Positions 1-5,796 of a stretch of DNA of 11,061 nt are shown in pieces. Positions within the stretch are counted from its first letter, which is position 1. The number at the start of each line of letters is the position of its first letter. The position numbers and the translations under genes are program-made. The notes below the pieces were generated by a model, which saw nothing but the letters and a program-made list of their open reading frames with translations, ran no database searches and was not told the DNA's origin. Source of the DNA: RGIG8748 sp045532255 (GTDB lineage: Bacteria; Bacillota; Clostridia; UMGS1810); contig JAZSFO010000050.1 of the NCBI GenBank assembly GCA_045532255.1, positions 1 to 11,061 of the forward strand, in the 5' to 3' direction.

Positions 1-297
1 GCATCTTCTGTATTTAGCATAGATAATTCTCTCACGCTGGATGAACTTAGGGCAAAGACAGAAGAAAACGGCCCTCAATCCGTGCTCGAATGTGTTGACA
101 AGGTGTTTATGCACTATGATGCAATAACTGTGAATGATACAGTGGAAACGAGACTTCTTAACGGTGCATATTCACTGGTGAATTACACCTTTGGAACTTA
201 CCGCATATATAACCGAGACGGAGCCTTTGTCGGAATAGCAGATGTTTTGCAGGGCGAAAAGGGAAATGTTATAAAGCTTATTAAAGGATTTATATAA
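1..297 (+). CDS. truB: tRNA pseudouridine(55) synthase TruB, C-terminal part (5' truncated by window)
   Basis: The reading frame is open from base 1 to the TAA at 295-297, giving 98 residues with no start, so this is the 3' end of a gene that begins upstream. The first residues (SSVFSIDNSLTLDEL) resemble the segment after the TruB catalytic core, where a phenylalanine-containing stretch is followed by 'a-x-TLDEL'. The remainder (VDKVF near the middle, then LLNGAYSL and a short beta-rich tail) fits the C-terminal RNA-binding region. TruB makes pseudouridine 55 in the T-loop of tRNAs. The catalytic aspartate lies outside the window and cannot be checked. ribF follows 11 bases downstream, and truB-ribF is a common Firmicutes order, which supports the call. 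The two are probably co-transcribed. Confidence 0.83.
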   Translation, partial: ASSVFSIDNSLTLDELRAKTEENGPQSVLECVDKVFMHYDAITVNDTVETRLLNGAYSLVNYTFGTYRIYNRDGAFVGIADVLQGEKGNVIKLIKGFI

Positions 298-308
298 AAG
301 GAGATACA

Positions 309-1193
309 ATGAATATCAAAAATGTTGTTGTCCTTGGAAAATTTGACGGCATACATATCGGACATGCCCGCTTGATGTCAGTTGCAAGGGATATCGCGTC
401 TTCGAGCGGTATGGAGCTTACGGTGTACACAATCGGATTTCCTGAGCGTGATATTATAACCGACCGTGATGACCAGAGAGAGATACTTTCGCTTATGGGT
501 GCAGACAAAATCATATCCCGTCCGCTCGATAATTATCTCAAAAATATGCTGCCTCAAGAATTTGTAAATATAATTATAAAAAACGAGCTTAATGCTTCCT
601 GCGTTGTTGTGGGGGAGGATTTTCGTTTTGGCAAGGATAGATGTGCAGATGTCGATGAACTTATGAAAATATGCAAAGAGCATGGTATAGATGTATGCAT
701 AGTCGAAACCGTACATGCAGATTATGAGGAAAACACCCCTAAGCCTGTAAGCTCTACAGCAATACGCATGCTTGTTTCAAGAGGCGAAGTAGATAGGGCA
801 GGGCAGATACTGGGCAGACCTTTTTTTGTTAAAGGGAGTGTGTCAGACGGTAAGCACCTTGGCAGAAAGCTTGGCTTTCCCACGGTAAATATATATCCTG
901 CTAAGGATGCCCTTGTGCCAAAGAACGGAGTATATGCAACCCGTGTTCTTATAGACGGTGTTAAATATAATGCAGTAACAAATGTCGGCTATAATCCAAC
1001 CGTCGAAGACGGAGAAAAAATAAAAATCGAAACGCATATTCTTGATTATAACAATGATTGCTACGGAAAAACAATTTATGTTTATTTTGAAAAATTCATA
1101 AGAGATGAACAAAAATTTGACTCTGTAGAGGAATTAAAAACAAGACTTGTCATGGATAAGGAATATGCAAGTAATATACTAAAAAAGGACTGA
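309..1193 (+). CDS. ribF: Bifunctional riboflavin kinase / FMN adenylyltransferase (RibF)
   Basis: RibF phosphorylates riboflavin to FMN and adenylates FMN to FAD in the cytoplasm. The 294 residues show two domains. The N-terminal nucleotidyltransferase domain has GKFDGIHIGH (residues 10-19), VGEDFRFG (101-108) and SSTAIR (148-153). The C-terminal riboflavin kinase domain has GKHLGRKLGFPTVNI (181-195), GVYA (207-210) and ETHILDY (241-247), where Glu241 is the expected catalytic base. Length is slightly below the usual 305-320 residues because the stretch after strand 2, which normally holds the 'F-x-P-H-P' flap, is replaced by a shorter YTIGFPERD segment (40-48). The ATG at 309 has an AAAAGGAG site 5 bases upstream, overlapping the truB stop. 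The gene sits in a truB-ribF unit. Its stop codon lies inside the hairpin shared with the convergent queT gene. The kinase assignment is firm; adenylyltransferase activity is inferred from the retained motifs. Confidence 0.93.
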   Translation: MNIKNVVVLGKFDGIHIGHARLMSVARDIASSSGMELTVYTIGFPERDIITDRDDQREILSLMGADKIISRPLDNYLKNMLPQEFVNIIIKNELNASCVVVGEDFRFGKDRCADVDELMKICKEHGIDVCIVETVHADYEENTPKPVSSTAIRMLVSRGEVDRAGQILGRPFFVKGSVSDGKHLGRKLGFPTVNIYPAKDALVPKNGVYATRVLIDGVKYNAVTNVGYNPTVEDGEKIKIETHILDYNNDCYGKTIYVYFEKFIRDEQKFDSVEELKTRLVMDKEYASNILKKD

Positions 1194-1217
1194 AATGCAT
1201 CTGTCATTTCAGTCCTT
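1181..1217 (-). terminator. Hairpin terminator between convergent ribF and queT
   Basis: A perfect 13-bp stem (1185-1197 with 1205-1217; arm AAGGACTGAAATG) closes a 7-base loop. Read on the minus strand, it is followed by a run of six T (1186-1181), a good intrinsic terminator for the queT operon. On the plus strand the following bases are only TAATACTTT, so termination of ribF is probably weaker. The ribF stop codon (1191-1193) lies within the stem. Confidence 0.85.
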
Positions 1218-1223
1218 AATACT

Positions 1224-1721
1224 TTAAAACAACCTGTCTTTATGCCGTTCTATACCATAGAACAAAATCATGCCGAGTATTCCTGCGGAAATAATCTCTC
1301 CAATGCAAACTCCAAGGCTTACAAGCCAATATGCCTCTTTGACCCCGTACACATATGTAAGAATAGGGGGTACAATAAGCGTATTTGATACGATGGGTCC
1401 AAGCGGTGCAAGATACTTTGCTTTCGGGCTGTTTATTTTACCGCAGTAATATGTAAACACAGCACCGATGAGGGTAGCGATGCTTCCGAATACAGTATCC
1501 CAAATAGCACATCCTGTTATCATATTGGATACAAAGCATCCTGCAAAAAGTCCGCCGATTGCATAGGGTGAAAAGAACGGAAGAATTGTCAGGGCTTCGC
1601 TTATCCGAACCTGTATCATACCGCTTGCAAGTCCGAATGAGGACGCTATGAGGGTTAACACTGTGTACATGGCGGCAATTATTGCACCGTATACAACAGC
1701 TTTTGTTTTTTTACTCATCAT
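1224..1721 (-). CDS. queT: QueT family queuosine-precursor ECF transporter S component
   Basis: This is a small, very hydrophobic integral membrane protein of 165 residues with about five or six membrane segments (roughly 8-30, 45-66, 72-94, 107-125, 130-156). The segment MIQVRISEALTILPFFSP (35-52), followed by GGLFAGCFVSNMI (56-68) and a DTVFGSIATLIGA stretch (75-87), matches the QueT/DUF988 family. These are substrate-binding S components that work with a shared ECF energizing module to import a queuosine precursor such as preQ1. The ECF ATPases and T component are not in this window. The gene abuts the phosphofructokinase stop (TAA then ATG). The first codons are ATG ATG; the GAGG site (1726-1729) is 4 bases from the first and 7 from the second, so 1718 may be the true start. 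No preQ1 riboswitch is possible directly upstream because that DNA is coding. The family call is solid; the substrate is inferred. Confidence 0.85.
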   Translation of the reverse strand: MMSKKTKAVVYGAIIAAMYTVLTLIASSFGLASGMIQVRISEALTILPFFSPYAIGGLFAGCFVSNMITGCAIWDTVFGSIATLIGAVFTYYCGKINSPKAKYLAPLGPIVSNTLIVPPILTYVYGVKEAYWLVSLGVCIGEIISAGILGMILFYGIERHKDRLF

Positions 1722-2924
1722 TTACCTCGCTATATGAACGGGCAGACCGTCTTTGAATTTGATGTCAGGTTCGCCTTGTATAAGGGGATATACATAGTCG
1801 ATGAAGCCGTCTGTTACATCGTTGCCGTCTTTTGAAATAAACTCATTGGGGATTTTCTTTTCTGCATTGGCAACTTTGGATATATCTGTACAGCCTATTT
1901 CTATTTCATAGGGTTTATCAGACTTTCTGTTATAGCACATCATCATTCCGCTTTTTCCATTTAATGCATATTCAACTGCAGTTGCACCGATTAAAGCAGA
2001 TTCTTCTATATCAGTCTTTGATGTAAGGTGTGCTGCACATCTCTGGGGAGTGCTCAGCTCTATGCTTCTTACCTTGATTTTGAGATTGTTCTTAACAAGT
2101 GTCTCAAGAGCCTTGCCGACACCGCCAAGCTGGGAGTGGCCGAACAAATCTTCCTTAAATATGCTTCCCTGGTCGGCAATGTAATTGCCGTCCTTGTCCT
2201 TGATACCCTCGGATACCGCTACGACAATACTTGTCTTTTCTTTAACCTTTGCTGCAACATCGGCGAGGAATTTTTCTGTATCAAATGCAACCTCGGGGAG
2301 ATAGATGAGGTCAGGAGCACTTACACCTGCAAATCTGGAGAGTGCAGATGCCGCAGTGAGCCATCCTGCATTCCTACCCATTATTTCTACAATGGCTACA
2401 CTTTCTATATCGTAAACATATGCATCTCTTGCAATTTCTGCAATTGTAGTGGATATGTATTTTGCCGCACTTCCAAAACCGGGGCAGTGGTCTGTTCCGA
2501 CCAGGTCATTGTCTATTGTCTTTGGAACACCCATTACCATAATACCTTTTTGGGCACAGATATCCTTGAGTCTGTAAACAGTATCCATAGAGTCGTCTCC
2601 GCCTATGTAGCAGAAGTAACCTATGTCATTTCTTTCGAGTATTTCTGCAATTTTGATGATTTCTTCATCTGTTTTTGAGAGCTTGTATCTGCAAGAACCG
2701 AGATATGCGGATGGTGTCTGCTTAAGAATTTCGATGTTTTCGGGATTTGAGTAAATTTCGCTCAGATTAAGAAAGTTTTCACCCAAAACACCCTTGATTC
2801 CGTTAACAGCACCGTACACAGTACCGATTTTGTCAGATGCAATAGCGGCAGAAATTACGCCTGCCAGAGTTGCATTGATTGCCGCGGTGGGTCCGCCTGA
2901 CTGACCAACAAGTAAGTTTTTCAT
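1722..2924 (-). CDS. pfp: 6-phosphofructokinase, pyrophosphate-type (diphosphate-fructose-6-phosphate 1-phosphotransferase)
   Basis: This cytoplasmic glycolytic enzyme of 400 residues converts fructose-6-phosphate to fructose-1,6-bisphosphate. The phosphoryl-donor loop GQSGGPT is at 7-13, GGDDS at 108-112, PKTIDND at 134-140 (catalytic Asp138), MGRNAGW at 182-188 and SEG at 238-240. Asp111 in GGDDS and Lys135 in PKTIDND replace the glycines of ATP-using enzymes (GGDGS, PGTIDND). That pair of substitutions is the established signature of pyrophosphate-dependent PFKs, so the donor is probably PPi and the reaction reversible. Length exceeds the ~320 residues of ATP-PFK and fits the clostridial 400-residue group. 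The start overlaps the CpXC stop by ATGA, with a GGAGG site at 2935-2939, ten bases upstream. The stop abuts queT. PFK activity is near certain; PPi use is inferred from residues. Confidence 0.92.
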   Translation of the reverse strand: MKNLLVGQSGGPTAAINATLAGVISAAIASDKIGTVYGAVNGIKGVLGENFLNLSEIYSNPENIEILKQTPSAYLGSCRYKLSKTDEEIIKIAEILERNDIGYFCYIGGDDSMDTVYRLKDICAQKGIMVMGVPKTIDNDLVGTDHCPGFGSAAKYISTTIAEIARDAYVYDIESVAIVEIMGRNAGWLTAASALSRFAGVSAPDLIYLPEVAFDTEKFLADVAAKVKEKTSIVVAVSEGIKDKDGNYIADQGSIFKEDLFGHSQLGGVGKALETLVKNNLKIKVRSIELSTPQRCAAHLTSKTDIEESALIGATAVEYALNGKSGMMMCYNRKSDKPYEIEIGCTDISKVANAEKKIPNEFISKDGNDVTDGFIDYVYPLIQGEPDIKFKDGLPVHIAR

Positions 2925-3556
2925 TTTTTGATGTCCTCCGTGAATTTTATTGCCCAGCTGCGGTCAATGTTTATCCATTTTCCGCATGGGATATTTGTAT
3001 CGCAAATAAGTGAATATTCACTTATTGGTACTTTGAAATTATTAAGTACAGCATCCGTAAAATCTCTGTGGCTGAAAAAGAGATTGTCTCCGTCAAAGCT
3101 GTCAAACACTATGTATTCATCAGTAAGATTCATGTGCCTGTATTTTTCAAATGTATAAAGCTTAAGAAGTTCTGTTTTTCCATCATCTAACCCTGACCTG
3201 AATATACGCAGTTTTTCTGCAGAGTTCATTGTAAATGCACACCGTCGTAATTTCCATTTTGACATGCCCGATATTTGCGAAGCAAGCTCAAAGGAGTGAA
3301 CATTTACATATTCATCATCAAATGCAGAGGCAATTGCGTAGTTGTCTGCCTGAGAGTATATGAAAAGCGGTATTTCATAAGTGAATTCCGTATTGCAGTA
3401 CGGACACCTGACCCTGTTTATAATTCCGCTATGGGCGTTCTTGGAGTCGGGTGTGTCATTATCTACATCAATATATGTCACTATGTGGTTAAATCCCACA
3501 TAAAGTTTATAGCAATTTTCGCATACAATACGATTGTCTGTAATAAATTCCGACAA
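2921..3556 (-). CDS. CpXC-domain zinc-ribbon protein of unknown function
   Basis: A 211-residue soluble protein with no signal peptide or membrane segment. Two cysteine pairs, CENC (12-15) and CPYC (51-54), would bind zinc. The second sits in RCPYCNTEFTYEIPLFIYS (50-68), and EKLRIFRSGLDDGKTELLKLY (114-134) follows. This is the pattern of CpXC domain proteins (PF14353), with the domain spanning about 8-135. The remaining 75 residues, rich in Phe, Asp and Asn, are less familiar. No catalytic function is established for the family. The start is TTG at 3554-3556, preceded by GGCGGTGAT, nearly a full match to the 16S tail, so I accept TTG. It leads a three-gene operon and overlaps the phosphofructokinase by four bases, implying translational coupling. 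A perfect 22-bp palindrome lies inside the gene at 3005-3026. Its role in the operon is unknown. Confidence 0.75.
   Translation of the reverse strand: MSEFITDNRIVCENCYKLYVGFNHIVTYIDVDNDTPDSKNAHSGIINRVRCPYCNTEFTYEIPLFIYSQADNYAIASAFDDEYVNVHSFELASQISGMSKWKLRRCAFTMNSAEKLRIFRSGLDDGKTELLKLYTFEKYRHMNLTDEYIVFDSFDGDNLFFSHRDFTDAVLNNFKVPISEYSLICDTNIPCGKWINIDRSWAIKFTEDIKK
3005..3026. repeat. Perfect 22-bp palindrome inside the CpXC gene
   Basis: The half-site AATAAGTGAAT (3005-3015) is followed directly by its exact reverse complement (3016-3026). It encodes part of the ISEYSLI segment of the CpXC protein and lies about 80 bases upstream of the phosphofructokinase start on the minus strand. It could be an operator, an RNA hairpin, or chance. 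Confidence 0.6.
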
Positions 3557-3578
3557 TAAATCACCGCCTATCTTTTAC

Positions 3579-3607
3579 AGTATACCAAAAAATGCCGACA
3601 AGTTCAA
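3579..3607 (-). promoter_or_regulatory. Sigma-A-type promoter for the CpXC-pfp-queT operon
   Basis: On the minus strand, TTGAAC (3607-3602) and TATACT (3584-3579) are separated by exactly 17 bases, and the -10 is extended by TGG. Transcription should begin near 3572, giving a leader of only about 16 bases that still holds the ribosome binding site. That is too short for a riboswitch. Confidence 0.7.
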
Positions 3608-3654
3608 GAACTATCCGCAAAAATTATATATTTTTTAAGTCGACAAAATAGCCG

Positions 3655-3683
3655 TTGATTTTATAAAGCGTTTGATGTATAAT
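3655..3683 (+). promoter_or_regulatory. Sigma-A-type promoter for phosphoglucomutase
   Basis: TTGATT (3655-3660) and a perfect TATAAT (3678-3683) are 17 bases apart. Start of transcription is expected near 3690, followed by an AAGGAGG site (3707-3713) seven bases before the ATG at 3721. The -35 boxes of this and the divergent promoter are 47 bases apart, separated by an AT-rich stretch (3619-3640). Confidence 0.72.
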
Positions 3684-3720
3684 AAACCATAATCAATACA
3701 ATTCTTAAGGAGGCAAATTT

Positions 3721-5439
3721 ATGGATAATTACATGTCCTCTTATAACAAATGGTTTACAAGTCCTTATGTTGACGATTTGACAAGAGAACAGCTCAGCAG
3801 TCTTTCTCAGGAGCAAATCAGAGAATATTTTTATAAGGAATTGGAGTTCGGTACAGCGGGGCTCAGAGGTATAATAGCCCCAGGTCCGAATTGCATGAAT
3901 ATATATACCGTTCGTAAGGCAACGCAGGGCATATGCGAAGACATTATCAACGAGAACGAAGTATCAAAGGGAGTAGTTATAGCTTATGACAGCAGACATA
4001 TGTCAAGGGACTTTGCTATGGAGAGTGCAAAGGTACTTGCGGCAAACGGCATCAAAGCATATGTTTTTGAGGATTTGAGACCCACACCCGAGCTGTCATT
4101 TGCAGTCCGTCATTTAGGCTGTGCAAGAGGTATAATGATTACAGCAAGCCATAATCCCAAGGAATATAACGGCTACAAGGCATATGGTGCAGACGGTGGA
4201 CAGCTTCCGCCCGAATCCGCCGACTATGTAGTATCGATTATAAACAGTATAGATACCTTTGAGGGTGTTAAGGTTATGGATGAAAGCGAGGCTAAAGCTA
4301 AGGGTCTTATTAACATAATCGGCTCCGAGGTTGATGAGGAGTATTACAGAAATGTACTTAATCAGTCTATCAATAAAGAGGCAATCAAAAAGCATGGAGA
4401 TAACTTTAGCGTAATATATTCGCCCTTCCATGGTACAGGTAACAAGCCTGTAAGGGAAATTCTTAAAAGAATAGGATGTAAAAATGTCCGTATTGTCAAG
4501 GAACAGGAGCTTCCCGACCCCGATTTCTCTACTGTTAAATCCCCAAACCCCGAGGAAAAAGAGGGTTTTGCAATTGCAATTGATATGGCTAATAAGGAGA
4601 GTGCGGACATAATATTCGCTACTGATCCAGACGGCGACAGATTGGGTGTTATCATTAAGGATGCAAACGGAGAATATATGACACTCAGCGGTAATCAGAT
4701 TGGTGTCTTGCTGTGCGAATTTATCCTGCGTAACAAAAAACTTAGCGGAACTCTCAGTCCTAAGGGAGCTGTAATAAAGACAATAGTTACAACTGATATG
4801 ATTTTGCCTATTGCAAAGCATTACGGAATCAAGGTGTATGATGTACTTACAGGCTTTAAGTTTATCGGCGAAAAAATCAAGGAATTTGAAGAGGGCATCC
4901 TCGATAATGAATATGTTTTTGGTTTTGAAGAAAGCTATGGTTATCTTGCGGGTACATATTGCCGAGATAAAGATGCAATAGTTGCCGCAATGCTTGTTAC
5001 AGAGATGGCAGCAGATTACAAGGCTCAGGGCATGACACTTTATGACGGACTTCTTAAGCTATATGAGGAGTACGGATATTATCTTGAGTCTCTTAAGACC
5101 TTTACACTTCCGGGCGCTGACGGAGCAGAAAAAATCAAGTCCATTATGGAAAACTTCCGTAATAATCCCCCGACCGAGATATGCGGTACTAAGGTAACTA
5201 AGCTCTACGATATTTCAAAGGGTACAGTTACATACCTTGAGGATAAGAAAAAAGAAAAACTTAATCTGCCGAAATCAAATGTACTCAAATTCGGACTGGA
5301 AAATGACTCATGGGTTGCAATCAGACCGTCGGGTACAGAACCAAAAATCAAGTTCTATTTTGCATTTAAGGATAAGAATATTGACTCAGCACAGCAAAAA
5401 ATTGCAAATTGCATAAAAGAAATGGAAAATTTAATGTAA
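3721..5439 (+). CDS. pgcA: Alpha-phosphoglucomutase / phosphohexomutase (PgcA/PGM2-like)
   Basis: The enzyme interconverts glucose-1-phosphate and glucose-6-phosphate (possibly mannose phosphates too), linking glycolysis to glycogen and cell-envelope sugar synthesis in the cytoplasm. The 572 residues carry all four domain signatures of the alpha-D-phosphohexomutase superfamily: the phosphoserine loop TASHNPKEYNGYK (141-153, Ser143 the phosphorylated residue), the metal loop DPDGDRLG (302-309), the sugar-binding GFEESYGYLAG (401-411, with Glu403 and Ser405), and the phosphate-binding RPSGTEPK (535-542). Length matches the Bacillus PgcA group (about 580 residues). The AAGGAGG site seven bases upstream fixes the ATG. 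It has its own promoter, divergent from the phosphofructokinase operon. No hairpin terminator is visible after the stop, and the rpmE promoter begins 18 bases later. Glucose preference is inferred from family length and motif type. Confidence 0.93.
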   Translation: MDNYMSSYNKWFTSPYVDDLTREQLSSLSQEQIREYFYKELEFGTAGLRGIIAPGPNCMNIYTVRKATQGICEDIINENEVSKGVVIAYDSRHMSRDFAMESAKVLAANGIKAYVFEDLRPTPELSFAVRHLGCARGIMITASHNPKEYNGYKAYGADGGQLPPESADYVVSIINSIDTFEGVKVMDESEAKAKGLINIIGSEVDEEYYRNVLNQSINKEAIKKHGDNFSVIYSPFHGTGNKPVREILKRIGCKNVRIVKEQELPDPDFSTVKSPNPEEKEGFAIAIDMANKESADIIFATDPDGDRLGVIIKDANGEYMTLSGNQIGVLLCEFILRNKKLSGTLSPKGAVIKTIVTTDMILPIAKHYGIKVYDVLTGFKFIGEKIKEFEEGILDNEYVFGFEESYGYLAGTYCRDKDAIVAAMLVTEMAADYKAQGMTLYDGLLKLYEEYGYYLESLKTFTLPGADGAEKIKSIMENFRNNPPTEICGTKVTKLYDISKGTVTYLEDKKKEKLNLPKSNVLKFGLENDSWVAIRPSGTEPKIKFYFAFKDKNIDSAQQKIANCIKEMENLM

Positions 5440-5456
5440 ATTAGTGAAAATAATAC

Positions 5457-5485
5457 TTGCATTTTGGTAAAAGCTGTGTTATAAT
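5457..5485 (+). promoter_or_regulatory. Strong sigma-A-type promoter for rpmE
   Basis: TTGCAT (5457-5462) and TATAAT (5480-5485) are separated by 17 bases, with an extended -10 (TGT directly before TATAAT). The predicted transcript starts near 5492 and has a leader of about 38 bases. Confidence 0.78.
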
Positions 5486-5529
5486 GTTAAAGTCGTAAAT
5501 GAGAAATAATAAAGCAGAGGTGAATATAA

Positions 5530-5733
5530 ATGAAGCAGGATTTACATCCCGATTACAAGCCAACAGTAATTAAGTGTGCTTGCGGTGCTACTTTTGAGAC
5601 AGGTTCCACCAAGGAAAACATCAATGTGGAAATTTGCTCCAAGTGCCATCCTTTCTACACAGGTAAGCAGAAACTGGTAGATACAGGCGGTAGAATCGAC
5701 AAGTTCAAGAAGAAATTCGGTATGGACAAATAA
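5530..5733 (+). CDS. rpmE: 50S ribosomal protein L31, zinc-binding type
   Basis: A 67-residue ribosomal protein of the large-subunit central protuberance, which helps bridge the subunits. The N-terminus MKQDLHPDYK, the HPFYTGKQK segment (40-48) and the basic tail GRIDKFKKKFG (54-64) are typical of L31. Four cysteines (16 and 18 in CACG; 36 and 39 in CSKC) mark the zinc-containing form rather than the zinc-free paralogue made under zinc limitation. The GAGGTGA site (5517-5523) lies six bases before the ATG. It has its own strong promoter and is followed ten bases downstream by an intrinsic terminator, so it can be expressed as a single-gene unit, with some read-through into typA. Confidence 0.97.
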   Translation: MKQDLHPDYKPTVIKCACGATFETGSTKENINVEICSKCHPFYTGKQKLVDTGGRIDKFKKKFGMDK

Positions 5734-5743
5734 TAAGGCTATG

Positions 5744-5769
5744 AAACCCCTTCTATCGAAGGGGTTTTT
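5744..5769 (+). terminator. Intrinsic terminator after rpmE
   Basis: A 10-bp stem (AAACCCCTTC at 5744-5753 with its complement at 5758-5767) closes a TATC loop and ends in a run of five T (5765-5769). It lies between rpmE and typA, and only 27 bases separate it from the typA ATG. Confidence 0.9.
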
Positions 5770-5796
5770 CGATTTGAAGGCGAAAGGATAATTATT

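Noticed and set aside
298..308. FMN riboswitch controlling ribF
   Set aside because: Only 11 bases separate truB and ribF, and the preceding DNA is coding. There is no room and no motif.
2028..2678. Long plus-strand open frame of 216 codons opposite the phosphofructokinase
   Set aside because: It is cysteine- and tyrosine-rich with no recognisable motif, and lies fully inside a well-supported gene on the other strand. It is a codon-bias shadow.
4563..4582. Short palindrome TTGCAATTGCAA in phosphoglucomutase
   Set aside because: Only 12 bp, and explained by the alternating Ala-Ile codons. Expected by chance in AT-rich coding DNA.
4114..4821. Minus-strand open frame of 235 codons opposite phosphoglucomutase
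   Set aside because: It overlaps the conserved catalytic core of the plus-strand gene and has low-complexity composition without family motifs.
5486..5529. Possible L31 autoregulatory RNA leader upstream of rpmE
   Set aside because: The leader is only about 38 bases, and I cannot see a stable hairpin in it. A covariance-model scan would be needed to claim one.
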